Source of the DNA: an uncultured Clostridia bacterium
Lineage (GTDB): Bacteria; Bacillota; Clostridia; TANB77; CAG-508
NCBI GenBank assembly: GCA_949155365.1
Contig: CASCUT010000003.1
Span: 40,667-104,666, forward strand
DNA length: 64,000 nt
Direction of reading: 5' to 3'
The notes under the pieces are model-generated. The model was not told where the DNA came from and made no database searches. It saw only the letters and a list, made by a program, of their open reading frames with translations. A program made the translations under genes and the position numbers. This document shows positions 9,153-16,956 of this stretch, in pieces. Every line of letters starts with the position of its first letter. The first letter of the stretch is position 1.

Positions 9153-9572
9153 ATGAGAAAATTAGGAATTGATTATGGAGATGCAAGAGTAGGAATTTCT
9201 ATAACAGATGGGCTAAACATTACAGTACAAGGGTTAGAAACCATACACCATCAAGGAAATGATAAAATAGTATTAAAACGTCTAGAAGAAATACTAGGAC
9301 AATATGAAATTGATACTTTTGTCATTGGAATGCCAATTAATATGAATGGAACCAAAACAGAAAGAGTAGAAGTAACGGAAAAATTTATTCATAAATTAAA
9401 ATGTAAATTTCCCAAAATAGCAATCGAAACCATAGATGAAAGACTAACAACAGTCGAAGCACATAAAACTATGAACTTTCTAAATGTAGACAAAAAGAAA
9501 AAAAGAAATATTGTAGATACAATTTCCGCAGTATACATTTTAGAAACCTATATGAAAAAAATTCAAAATTAA
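9153..9572 (+). CDS. ruvX: Holliday junction resolvase-like RuvX/YqgF
   Basis: The 139-residue protein starts RKLGIDYGDARVGISITD, the RNase H-like fold signature with its first catalytic Asp. It continues with FVIGMPINMNGTKTERV and ETIDERLTTVEAH, which holds further conserved acidic residues. YqgF/RuvX proteins act in nucleic-acid processing, notably 16S rRNA maturation, and were first proposed as Holliday junction resolvases. A GGAAATGAG context precedes the ATG at 9153. It is the middle gene of the ireB cluster. Confidence 0.9.
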   Translation: MRKLGIDYGDARVGISITDGLNITVQGLETIHHQGNDKIVLKRLEEILGQYEIDTFVIGMPINMNGTKTERVEVTEKFIHKLKCKFPKIAIETIDERLTTVEAHKTMNFLNVDKKKKRNIVDTISAVYILETYMKKIQN

Positions 9573-9698
9573 GAAAATAATATTGCGGAAAAGTAAAAAA
9601 TAGTATATGATAAATAAAAATAACAAATACTAAGAAAATAAAAGATATTAACATTGTAAAAACAATGAGAATATAAAAACTGAAAGGAGAAAATAAAA

Positions 9699-10028
9699 AT
9701 GAACGAAGATGAAAGAGAAAATATCCAAGAAGAAGAGGAATTAGATAACATTATTGTATTAAACGATGAGAACGGAGAAGAAGTTCCTTTTGAATTTTTA
9801 GATTTAATTGAATTAGATGGAGAAGAATATGTTGTATTACTACCAGTTGAAGAAGAAGAAACTGAAGATGCAGGAGAAGTAGTAATTCTAAAAGTAGAAG
9901 ACACAGAATCAGAAGAGGAAGAGTCTTATGTAAGTGTAGAAGATGAAGAAATTTTAAACAGAGTATTTGCAATGTTTAAAGAAAAATTCAAAGATGAATT
10001 TAACTTTATTGATGACGAAGAAGAATAA
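9699..10028 (+). CDS. DUF1292 family protein (YrzB-like)
   Basis: A strongly acidic 109-residue protein with the DUF1292 core (LDNIIVLNDENGEEVPFEFLD, then LDGEEYVVLLPVE) and an acidic tail ending in a short helix (ILNRVFAMFKEKFKDEF). The function of this family is unknown; it usually follows ruvX, as here. AAAGGAG precedes the ATG. The 126-base gap before it shows no clear promoter. An intrinsic terminator follows at 10039. Confidence 0.85.
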   Translation: MNEDERENIQEEEELDNIIVLNDENGEEVPFEFLDLIELDGEEYVVLLPVEEEETEDAGEVVILKVEDTESEEEESYVSVEDEEILNRVFAMFKEKFKDEFNFIDDEEE

Positions 10029-10038
10029 AAAGATGGCG

Positions 10039-10073
10039 GGAGGTTGGAATAAAAGGTATTCTAGCCTCTTTTT
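10039..10073 (+). terminator. Intrinsic terminator after the ireB-ruvX-DUF1292 cluster
   Basis: A 12-bp stem (GAGGTTGGAATA / TATTCTAGCCTC, with two G-U pairs) and a 5-base loop are followed by TTTTTT. Confidence 0.85.
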
Positions 10074-10208
10074 TCTATCAGAGTAAAATAGAGCGTAAGA
10101 CAAGTAGCCGTAAATGATTAGAGGTTGCCTAGTAGGTAAAATGCCGAGTACTAAGATAGAAAATCAAAATAGAAAAAAAGAAAATGCAAAAAAAGAGGAG
10201 AAAAGCAA

Positions 10209-10685
10209 ATGAAAAATTTAAGTAGTTGGTTAATCACATTTTTTATCATTATGTTTTGGGGGTTTCGTGTTATCGTAGCACTAATGGGTTCCATGGAAAG
10301 TGAATTTATGGTAGCACCAATCGATAATAATGTTGAAATTATTTTGTTATTTGTTGTATTACTATTAGTACCATTTATTTTTAAAAGAAAACTATGGGCA
10401 GGAATTGTTTACTTACTAGCTTATGGGTGGTATTTTGGAAGAGGACTATTTGCCAATGTAATGCTAATGATAAATGGAGAAACCTTAAGCCCTACTGTAT
10501 ATTTTGAAATGTTTATATCACTTATTGCAGTAGCGCTTCCAATTGCTGCAACTTTTGATATTTTAGCAGATAAATCTAGAATGAAAAATCCGACAAACAA
10601 AGAAACCGACTGGTTTTACAAGAATAAAGACTATGATAGAAAACTAGATGAAAGGGCAGATAAAAACAACTATCGAACGTTATAA
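10209..10685 (+). CDS. Hypothetical membrane protein with about four helices
   Basis: I do not recognise a family. The 158-residue product has hydrophobic segments near residues 8-28, 43-60, 64-85 and 98-120, followed by a charged cytoplasmic-type tail (DKSRMKNPTNKETDWFYKNK). AAAAGAGGAG precedes the ATG. It stands alone between the DUF1292 terminator and the accessory island. Confidence 0.65.
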   Translation: MKNLSSWLITFFIIMFWGFRVIVALMGSMESEFMVAPIDNNVEIILLFVVLLLVPFIFKRKLWAGIVYLLAYGWYFGRGLFANVMLMINGETLSPTVYFEMFISLIAVALPIAATFDILADKSRMKNPTNKETDWFYKNKDYDRKLDERADKNNYRTL

Positions 10686-10696
10686 CCAAAAAACAA

Positions 10697-10753
10697 AAGA
10701 GGTGACATACTTTTATCACATAATAAAAGAGTGAAAAAAGGAAAACACCTCTT
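10697..10753. repeat. Nested inverted repeat at the left edge of the accessory island
   Basis: AAGAGGTG (10697-10704) pairs with CACCTCTT (10746-10753), and inside it CTTTTAT (10710-10716) pairs with ATAAAAG (10723-10729). It lies directly after the gene at 10209 and before the DUF1016 remnant. It could be a terminator or an edge of an inserted segment. Confidence 0.5.
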
Positions 10754-10758
10754 ATCTA

Positions 10759-10917
10759 ATGAAGAAAAAGGAATTTGGAAATAGGTTTTCTTCCGTAAGT
10801 ATTAGAAACATGCGAAGATTTTACGAGATATATCCAATATGGTCGACAGTATCGACTGAATTATCTTGGACTCATTTTCAAGAACGAATCAAAATTGATA
10901 GAAAAGAAGATGGTTAG
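10759..10917 (+). pseudogene. Remnant of a DUF1016 (PDDEXK nuclease YhcG-type) gene
   Basis: A 52-residue frame reads FGNRFSSVSIRNMRRFYEIY and then a TVSTELSWTHFQERIKI block. This matches the DUF1016 N-terminal pattern (FGKGFSxxNLRRMRxFY... SxxLSWSHYxxLLxI). The family is normally several hundred residues, and here it stops soon after the SWTHF motif, so this is a decayed or excised copy. It is the best evidence that the 10.7-12.4 kb segment is an insertion hotspot. Confidence 0.7.
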
Positions 10918-10972
10918 ATTTAACCATAAAAAGAATTATTTAATTTTTATAGTAAAGAAGTAGGTGAATAAA

Positions 10973-11059
10973 ATGAATGATAAAAAAAGTTGTGCAAGTA
11001 CAAGTATCAACTGGGATATCGGGAAATATGTAAAACTACTCACAAACACTTATAAATAA
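10973..11059 (+). CDS. Short ORF, 28 residues, before the PP-loop gene
   Basis: ATG at 10973 follows AGTAGGTG at good spacing. The peptide has one cysteine and contains INWDIGKYVK. It could be a genuine small peptide linked to the sulfur-chemistry genes that follow. Alternatively it is a second DUF1016 scrap, since the N-terminal helix of that family often reads LYWDIGKYI; that fits the neighbouring remnant and is slightly more likely. Confidence 0.35.
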   Translation: MNDKKSCASTSINWDIGKYVKLLTNTYK

Positions 11060-11118
11060 AGAATTTCTTTTTAAAAAGATAATACACATTTTACTAAAAA
11101 TTGGAGGCGATAAATATT

Positions 11119-11826
11119 ATGAATGAATGTTTGGTATTGTTTTCAGGTGGAAAAGATTCACTATTAAGTACTATATTGTTAATTGAACAAGGCTATAAAG
11201 TAAAGTTAGTTCATTATGATAATATGTGTACAATAGGATGCAATAATGTAAAGAATGGTTATAAAAGATTGGTGAAAAAGTATGGTTCTGATAAAATTGA
11301 ATATATTGGGACAAAAAATATCACCTGCTTTTTTAGGAATTTTATTAATATAATATATAATATGCATATTGATGAAATTAAAGAAAAATACGGAAATATA
11401 TCTATATCACAATTAAATTGTTTGTCTTGTAGGTTATCTATGTATGTTGCCTCAATTATAATTTGTAAAAAACATAATATAAAATATGTTGCTGATGGGG
11501 CAAGAAATAGTCAATTATTTGCAATAGAACAGGATGAAATGCTAAAACTATTTAAAGAATTATTTGATAAATATAATATAGAATTGTTACTTCCCGTTAA
11601 GGACATTACAGATGATTTTGATGAAAAAAATCAATTTATTTTAAGAGGTATTATTCCTAAAGTGAATGAGTCTCAGTGCTTATTAGGTATGCCACTTCAA
11701 GATTCAATAGTAGATGAAGAATCTCTTAAAACGTGTATCAATATATATGAAGAACTATTTAAATATATGGCACAAAATATGATTGAAAAGTTCTCTAATA
11801 TTGAAATAGGAGAGGAATTTATTTAA
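11119..11826 (+). CDS. PP-loop ATPase of the ATP-pyrophosphatase/sulfurtransferase superfamily
   Basis: The N-terminus has the PP-loop LVLFSGGKDSLLST, which binds ATP in enzymes that adenylate a substrate before thiolation, amidation or nitrile formation (ThiI, TtcA and QueC relatives). A LNCLSCRLSMYVA CxxC pair near residue 100 and MCTIGCNNV earlier suggest metal or sulfur handling. Residue spacing does not match QueC or TtcA well enough for a specific name. The ATG at 11119 follows GGAGG at 11 bases. Its stop overlaps the ATG of the TudS-like gene by one base (TAATG), so the two work together. Its look (many TGT, AAT and ATA codons) differs from its neighbours and suggests transfer. Confidence 0.7.
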   Translation: MNECLVLFSGGKDSLLSTILLIEQGYKVKLVHYDNMCTIGCNNVKNGYKRLVKKYGSDKIEYIGTKNITCFFRNFINIIYNMHIDEIKEKYGNISISQLNCLSCRLSMYVASIIICKKHNIKYVADGARNSQLFAIEQDEMLKLFKELFDKYNIELLLPVKDITDDFDEKNQFILRGIIPKVNESQCLLGMPLQDSIVDEESLKTCINIYEELFKYMAQNMIEKFSNIEIGEEFI

Positions 11827-12362
11827 TGAGTGATAATAGAAGTAGAAAATTTATTTTTGTCCCGTTTTGTTTAATGGCTCAGGCTTATCAAGCACAAGGT
11901 ATTGTTAAATATGATTGGAAAGGAACTATTAAACCAATAATGCAGTTGTTAATTGATAATGAAATAAATATTATTCAAATGCCCTGTGCAGAAAGTCTAT
12001 ACAAAAATAATTTAATTAGAGAGCCTAAAGGATTATCTAAATATAATAATGTAGAATTTAACAATCATTGTAATGATTTAACAGAAACTGTTTTCAAAGA
12101 AATTAAAAATATAATAAATTCAGGATATGAAGTAATTGCGATATTAGGTATAGAGCATTCTCCTTCTTGTTGTATAAACTATATATACACTAATAATGGA
12201 ATGGAAAAAAGAAAGGGTTTATTTATAGATAAGCTATTTAATAAATTACAAAAGGAAAATATAGAAATCCCTATGATAGGAATTAATAGAAAATATATAA
12301 ATAAATCAATAAAAGAGTTAAAATCAATTATAGGGAAAGGAAGTGACGTAAATGTCAAATAG
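11826..12362 (+). CDS. TudS-related putative desulfidase (DUF523-like)
   Basis: The 178-residue product has spaced cysteines typical of DUF523/TudS-like proteins: FVPFCLMAQAY near residue 16, IQMPCAESL near residue 55 and GIEHSPSCCINY near residue 120. TudS enzymes are Fe-S thiouracil desulfidases. Pairing with a PP-loop ATPase suggests addition and removal of sulfur on one substrate, which is an inference. The start overlaps the upstream stop by one base, and its own end overlaps the rbgA start by 11 bases, so the pair seems inserted flush against rbgA. Confidence 0.65.
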   Translation: MSDNRSRKFIFVPFCLMAQAYQAQGIVKYDWKGTIKPIMQLLIDNEINIIQMPCAESLYKNNLIREPKGLSKYNNVEFNNHCNDLTETVFKEIKNIINSGYEVIAILGIEHSPSCCINYIYTNNGMEKRKGLFIDKLFNKLQKENIEIPMIGINRKYINKSIKELKSIIGKGSDVNVK

Positions 12363-13269
12363 TGAAGAACAAAAAAGTTTTACATCTGCCCCGATAAACT
12401 GGTACCCAGGACATATGGCAAAAACAAAAAAACAAATTATAGAGGATTTAAAGCTAATTGATGTAGTAGTTATCATACTGGATGCTAGAATTCCAAGAGC
12501 AAGCCAAAATCCAGATTTACAAGAGTGGACAAAAGAGAAGAAAAAGATAATGGTACTAAACAAAAGTGATTTGGCAGAAGAAAAGAAAAATCAGGAATGG
12601 ATAGAATATTATAGAAAGCAAGGAATATCAGCTGTACTAACGGATTCTAATACAGGAAAGGGGATTCCAGAAACAATTCGAGAAATCGAAAAAGTAGGGC
12701 AAGAAAGAAAAGAAATAGAAGCGCAAAAAGGTAGAAAAGGAAAATCCATTCGCGTAATGGTAGTAGGAATACCAAATGTAGGAAAATCTTCGTTTATTAA
12801 TCGTATTACCAAAAAAAGTTCTATGGCAGTAGGAAACAAACCAGGGATAACAAGACAGAAACAATGGATTCGAGTAAAAGAAAATATTGAGTTATTAGAT
12901 ACACCAGGAATCTTGTGGCCCAAATTAGGACAAGAAGAAGTCGCTCTTAGGTTGGCATATACAGGAACCATCAAAGACGATGTATTGGAAAAAACAGAAG
13001 TAGCTTTCTACTTGCTAAAATACCTACTAGAAGAAAAAAGAGAAAATGTAATAACTCGCTATTCTTTTACCAAAGAAGAAATAGAAGAAATAATGAATAG
13101 AGAAGAATATCCAGAAAATGAGAATGTTTTAGAAATTTTGCACCAAATAGGAAGAAAAAGAGGAGCCATCGTATCGGGTGGACGAGTAGACGAAGAAAAA
13201 GTAGCAAATTTATTATTAGAAGAATTTCGAAGTGGGAAATTAGGAAAAATGACACTAGAAACACCATAA
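12352..13269 (+). CDS. rbgA: Ribosome biogenesis GTPase RbgA (YlqF)
   Basis: A circularly permuted GTPase needed for late assembly of the 50S subunit. INWYPGHMAKTKKQI lies at the N-terminus, the G4 motif LNKSD comes before the P-loop GIPNVGKSSFIN (about residue 139), and the G3 motif DTPG follows. The C-terminal helical domain ends near residue 300, as usual. The ATG at 12352 lies inside the end of the TudS-like gene. The next gene, mrnC, begins 10 bases after its stop. Confidence 0.93.
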   Translation: MSNSEEQKSFTSAPINWYPGHMAKTKKQIIEDLKLIDVVVIILDARIPRASQNPDLQEWTKEKKKIMVLNKSDLAEEKKNQEWIEYYRKQGISAVLTDSNTGKGIPETIREIEKVGQERKEIEAQKGRKGKSIRVMVVGIPNVGKSSFINRITKKSSMAVGNKPGITRQKQWIRVKENIELLDTPGILWPKLGQEEVALRLAYTGTIKDDVLEKTEVAFYLLKYLLEEKRENVITRYSFTKEEIEEIMNREEYPENENVLEILHQIGRKRGAIVSGGRVDEEKVANLLLEEFRSGKLGKMTLETP

Positions 13270-13279
13270 GGAGTAAGAA

Positions 13280-13684
13280 ATGGAAGAAATGATACCAAGA
13301 AAAAAAGAAATCGAAGAAGTAAAATTAATGCCCCCATTAGTATGGGCCTACATAGGAGACTGTGTGTATGAACTTTATATTCGTATGCAACTAGTAAATC
13401 ATACAAAACTAAAACCACATAAACTACACCTAGAAAGCATCAAATACGTAAAAGCAAAGGCACAAGCAGAAATATTGGCTAGTATATATGATGATTTAAC
13501 AGAAGAAGAACAAGATATTGTACGAAGAGGAAGAAATGCAGAAAATCACCATTTGCCAAAAAATGCAGAAGCAACAGATTACATGTATTCCACAGCATTT
13601 GAAGCATTGATAGGATATTTATACTTAAGTAAACAGGATTCTCGCTTACAAGAAATTTTAGAAAAGTGCTATACTGCAATATAA
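13280..13684 (+). CDS. mrnC: Mini-ribonuclease III (MrnC)
   Basis: The 134-residue product is an RNase III catalytic domain without a dsRNA-binding domain: PPLVWAYIGDCVYELYIR with the first catalytic Asp, RGRNAENHHLPKNA, and YMYSTAFEALIGYLYL with the second acidic site. MrnC matures 23S rRNA in Bacillus. AAGGAG precedes the ATG and the gene follows rbgA directly. Length and motifs are all as expected. Confidence 0.92.
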   Translation: MEEMIPRKKEIEEVKLMPPLVWAYIGDCVYELYIRMQLVNHTKLKPHKLHLESIKYVKAKAQAEILASIYDDLTEEEQDIVRRGRNAENHHLPKNAEATDYMYSTAFEALIGYLYLSKQDSRLQEILEKCYTAI

Positions 13685-13751
13685 CATTTCTTAGCTTTGA
13701 ATGTTATACCAGGAAGAAAGAGAAAGGACAGTAGAAAAATAAGAAAAAGAA

Positions 13752-13780
13752 TTGACAGAAGAGGGCAAACATGTTATGAT
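13752..13780 (+). promoter_or_regulatory. Consensus promoter for tRNA-Glu
   Basis: TTGACA (13752-13757) and TATGAT (13775-13780) are separated by 17 bases, with the tRNA 20 bases downstream. Confidence 0.8.
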
Positions 13781-13799
13781 AATAAGGCAATCACAATAT

Positions 13800-13874
13800 G
13801 GCCCCTTGGTCAAGCGGTTAAGACGCAGCCCTCTCAAGGCTGAATCATGGGTTCGATTCCCGTAGGGGTCACCA
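13800..13874 (+). tRNA. tRNA-Glu, anticodon CTC
   Basis: A full cloverleaf: acceptor GGCCCCT pairs with AGGGGTC (one G-U), the anticodon stem CAGCC/GGCTG encloses a 7-base loop CTCTCAA, the T-loop is GGTTCGATTCC and CCA is encoded. The anticodon CTC reads GAG (Glu). The loop is a normal 7 bases, so this tRNA is not itself a four-base decoder. Confidence 0.92.
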
Positions 13875-13907
13875 AACAATTGGTTATACCAATCAAAGAG
13901 AAAAAAA

Positions 13908-13947
13908 CAATATCGCCAAATACATAAAAATGTATTTGGCGATATTG
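13908..13947 (+). terminator. Long perfect hairpin after tRNA-Glu
   Basis: An 18-bp perfect stem (CAATATCGCCAAATACAT and its complement) with an AAAA loop. A T7 run follows 13 bases later, so it may end the tRNA transcript, although the spacing is unusual. Confidence 0.6.
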
Positions 13948-14156
13948 CTTCCGTATTCCATTTTTTTAATGGTTTTGTTAATTCGTATTCAAAAATATTA
14001 CTGTAAAATAATCATTTTCAGCCTCCTAGAGGAAAAACATAAAAAATATATTGTAAAAAAAAGTCTTTTGTGGTATAACTAATAATAGTGAGGTAGAAAT
14101 AAAATTTCTTTTTTAAAAAGAAAGATAGATAGCAAAAGAGAGAAGGAGGTCATATT

Positions 14157-14279
14157 ATGGCTAAGAAAAAGAAAATGGATGCAGGAAAAATATTTGTAAA
14201 AGTAATGTCAGCCATTCTTGCTTTATTAATGGTATTAGGAATAGCAGGAACATTATTATTTTACTTAATTGCAATGTAA
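14157..14279 (+). CDS. Small single-pass membrane protein, 40 residues (DUF4044-like)
   Basis: A very strong ribosome site (GAAGGAGG) precedes an ATG. The peptide has a lysine-rich start (AKKKKMDAGK), then one membrane helix to the end (MSAILALLMVLGIAGTLLFY). It resembles DUF4044-type mini membrane proteins of Firmicutes in layout; that assignment is tentative. It lies 27 bases before cdaA and is probably co-transcribed with it. The stretch 13950-14156 holds nothing else clear. Confidence 0.7.
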   Translation: MAKKKKMDAGKIFVKVMSAILALLMVLGIAGTLLFYLIAM

Positions 14280-14306
14280 AACAAAATATAAAGGAAGAAC
14301 AAACAA

Positions 14307-15215
14307 ATGAAAGATAATTTTTTTAGTGCAATGGATACGGTTTGGCAAATCAATATTGTAGACTATATACAAGGATTACAACAACATCCCATTCGATTTG
14401 TTACCGCCATTATTGATATTGCCATTGTTATCTATTTGGCATATCAATTAATAAAAATAACAAAAAAATCAAGAGTATGGCAATTAATAAAAGGAATAGG
14501 GCTTTTAATTATTCTTACTCTGGTTAGTGGCTGGGTACACTTTGATATATTAAATACCATTTTAACCACCATTATGTCTTATGGTGTGATTGCTATGATT
14601 GTTATTTTTGGACCAGAATTAAGAAGAGGGTTAGAGCAATTAGGAACCAATAAATTAACTAGATTTTTTGGGATTGATAAAAATATGATTACCAAAACCA
14701 AAGAAGATATCTACAAAATAGTGATTGCCTCAAAAGAATTAGCTTCCCATAAAACAGGAGGATTAATTGTAATAGAACGAGATATCAAATTAGGAGATAT
14801 TGCAGAAACGGGAGTAGAAATGAATGCGGAAGTATCACCACAATTACTAGTCAATTTATTTGTGCCAAATACTCCTCTGCACGATGGAGCAGTGGTGATT
14901 AGTAACAACAAAATTACAGCAGCGGCATGTATCTTACCTCTTTCCAATGACAAAGAAATTGCGAAAGAATTAGGAACGAGACATAGAGCAGGAATTGGAA
15001 TATCAAAAGAAACCGATTGTATCGTAGTGATTATTTCAGAAGAAACTGGAAAAATATCAGTAGCCAAAGACGGAACATTAATTGCAGACGTAGAAGAAGA
15101 AACACTAAAAAAATTATTATTAAAGAATATTGTTACCAATCGATTTATCGAAGGAAAAAACAATAAAAAAAGCAAACTAGAAAAACTAAGAACAAAGTTA
15201 AAGAAGAAAGAATAG
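14307..15215 (+). CDS. cdaA: Diadenylate cyclase CdaA
   Basis: Makes cyclic di-AMP from two ATP at the membrane. Three helices near residues 30-95 precede the DAC domain, which starts around FGPELRRGLEQLG. The catalytic signatures are present: LHDGAVV near residue 192 and GTRHRAGIG near residue 225. The 302-residue length is slightly longer than usual owing to a lysine-rich tail. No cdaR (YbbR) gene follows; instead truA comes next, so the common cdaA-cdaR-glmM order is absent. Confidence 0.93.
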   Translation: MKDNFFSAMDTVWQINIVDYIQGLQQHPIRFVTAIIDIAIVIYLAYQLIKITKKSRVWQLIKGIGLLIILTLVSGWVHFDILNTILTTIMSYGVIAMIVIFGPELRRGLEQLGTNKLTRFFGIDKNMITKTKEDIYKIVIASKELASHKTGGLIVIERDIKLGDIAETGVEMNAEVSPQLLVNLFVPNTPLHDGAVVISNNKITAAACILPLSNDKEIAKELGTRHRAGIGISKETDCIVVIISEETGKISVAKDGTLIADVEEETLKKLLLKNIVTNRFIEGKNNKKSKLEKLRTKLKKKE

Positions 15216-15253
15216 CAAGAGAAAAAAGAATGTTAAAGAGTTTAAAAATAAAA

Positions 15254-15287
15254 AATTGCGATTTAATTTTTACATTAAATCGCAATT
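15254..15287 (+). repeat. Perfect 14-bp hairpin in the truA leader
   Basis: AATTGCGATTTAAT and its exact reverse complement flank the loop TTTTAC, ending 22 bases before the truA ATG. No T-run follows. It could be an attenuator, a processing site or a weak terminator for cdaA. Confidence 0.55.
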
Positions 15288-15309
15288 CTATTATAAAGGG
15301 GCAAATAAT

Positions 15310-16051
15310 ATGAAAAATATTAGATTAACAATTGAATATGATGGAAAAGACTTTAATGGATGGCAAAAACAACCAGATAAATTAAATATACAAGGAGAAA
15401 TTGAAAGAGCAATTGAGCAAATTACAGGAGAACCAGTAGAACTAATTGCTTCAGGAAGAACAGATGCAGGAGTACATGCGATTGCTCAAATGGCAAACTT
15501 TAAGACCAATAGCAATTTTGAAGTAGAAAAATATCCCATAGCTTTAAACTCAAAACTTAAAAAATCAATTCGAATTCAAAAAGCAGAAGAAGTAGAAGAA
15601 AGATTTCATTGTAGGTATAGTTGCAAGCAAAAAACATATCGCTATATCATCAACAATAGTAAGCAAGGTTCTGCTATTTACCGCAATTTAGAATATTTTG
15701 TACCAAACAAATTAGATACCAATGCCATGGAAAAAGCAATGAAAGAATTTGAGGGAGAACATGATTTTAAAGCCTTTAAAGCAAGTGGAACCAGTAGCAA
15801 AAGTAGTGTAAGAATAATTTATAAGGCAGAATTAAAGAAAGAAGCAGATAGAATTATATTAGAATTTACAGGAAACGGATTTTTATATAATATGGTAAGA
15901 ATTATAGCAGGAACCATAGTAGAAGTACGGGCTAGGTAAAATAAAACCAGAAGAGATACCAGATATTATTAAATCAGGAGAAAGAACAAGAGCAGGAAAA
16001 ACTTTGCCACCTTATGCATTATACTTAGTAAAAGTAGAATATGAATCATAA
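15310..16051 (+). CDS. truA: tRNA pseudouridine synthase A, requiring a +1 shift at CGGG
   Basis: Forms pseudouridine at tRNA positions 38-40. The start [18 protein letters not shown], the catalytic [14 protein letters not shown] block with its Asp, and [18 protein letters not shown] are all present. At residue 207 the frame meets CGG and would stop after three codons. Skipping one C restores VGLGKI and [28 protein letters not shown], the normal TruA C-terminus, giving 246 residues, the typical family length. The conserved residue at the junction is Gly (EVG in E. coli TruA). The ATG at 15310 follows AAAGGGGC. A terminator follows the +1-frame stop closely, which supports that end. Confidence 0.9.
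15928..15931 (+). other. +1 recoding site CGGG in truA
   Basis: The zero frame reads GTA CGG GCT AGG TAA. Conserved sequence resumes as GTA (C)GGG CTA GGT AAA. It is the only in-frame CGG of the gene and the only CGGG among the seven sites. Confidence 0.85.
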
Positions 16052-16056
16052 TAGAT

Positions 16057-16117
16057 AAAACTTTAGTAATCCCCAAAAAAATTAACAAAAAAGGAGGGGA
16101 TAACTAAAGTTTTTTTA
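16057..16117 (+). terminator. Intrinsic terminator after truA
   Basis: AAAACTTTAGTAATCCCC pairs with GGGGATAACTAAAGTTTT across a 21-base A-rich loop and is followed by a T-run. It starts six bases after the TruA stop in the +1 frame. Confidence 0.75.
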
Positions 16118-16182
16118 TGGGAACAGAAAATAGAAAAAAATCATATAATATATCAAAAGAGAAAACATAAGGAGAGAGAAAG

Positions 16183-16671
16183 ATGAATTTATTATTACTA
16201 TTTTTTGCTTTACCTATTGCAACAATTATCCTTGCTGTTGTATTAGAAAAAATACTAAGGTGTCCATTTCTAGTATCAGCCACCTTTTTTGCGATATATT
16301 TGATTATAGCATTTAGTTTGTTTGACGCTATGTTTTTAGTATTTGTAATTGCTTACACAATTCTTGCTTTTCTATCAGCACTTATTGCAGAATGCTTCTA
16401 TAGACGATGTAACAATGAAAGAAAATGCTCATTAAAATGTTGTTTGTGTACACAAAACAATAATAATAACAATACCATTACATTAAGTAATCAGGATATT
16501 GCAAGAATTGCAAATCAATTAGCAAATATGCAAAATGATTCATGTAGTCAAGGAAGAATGGGAAATAACAACGGTAGTTGCAATTGTAATTGTTCGAATG
16601 ATATAGCAACTGTAAATGTAACCAATAATACGACAGGAGGAAGAACAAACTGGTGTTGTTATAGAAAATAA
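16183..16671 (+). CDS. Membrane protein with Cys/Asn-rich tail (DUF2651-like N-terminus)
   Basis: The first 75 residues form three close hydrophobic helices (LLLLFFALPIATIILAVVLE onwards) that resemble the DUF2651 small membrane family; that link is tentative. The rest is soluble and odd: CSLKCCLC, an asparagine run, a short helix (NQDIARIANQLANMQND) and several CNC/CC pairs to the end, with about a dozen cysteines. Such a tail could bind metal or form disulfides. It is a single gene between two terminators. Confidence 0.65.
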   Translation: MNLLLLFFALPIATIILAVVLEKILRCPFLVSATFFAIYLIIAFSLFDAMFLVFVIAYTILAFLSALIAECFYRRCNNERKCSLKCCLCTQNNNNNNTITLSNQDIARIANQLANMQNDSCSQGRMGNNNGSCNCNCSNDIATVNVTNNTTGGRTNWCCYRK

Positions 16672-16718
16672 GGAAGAATAAAATAGAAAAAAGTTAAAAT
16701 ACGGTACAATAGGATATA

Positions 16719-16769
16719 AAAACTAAGAGGAAGGATTCGTTTTTTTGAGAATCCTTCTTTTTAGTTTTG
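16719..16769 (+). terminator. Intrinsic terminator after the Cys-rich membrane protein gene
   Basis: AAACTAAGAGGAAGGATTC pairs with GAATCCTTCTTTTTAGTTT around a T-rich loop. It could act in both directions. Confidence 0.7.
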
Positions 16770-16956
16770 TGCAGATTAATTCTTTTTGATAAAGATAAGA
16801 TAAAAGCGGTTAATCTTACAAATGGGAGAGAAAATATTTGGTATGTACTAGTAAATGAATAAATAATTAACAAAATCTTAAACCTTTATTAAACTACTTT
16901 ATTTAACACGAAAAGAAGATATAATAGAAAAAAGAAAAAAGAAAGAGGGAATGAAA

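Noticed and set aside
10759..10917. A functional DUF1016 nuclease
   Set aside because: Only about 50 residues of the N-terminal domain remain; the catalytic PD-(D/E)XK part is absent.
13800..13874. The tRNA as the four-base decoder
   Set aside because: Its anticodon loop has seven bases and reads GAG, so it cannot explain CGGA decoding.
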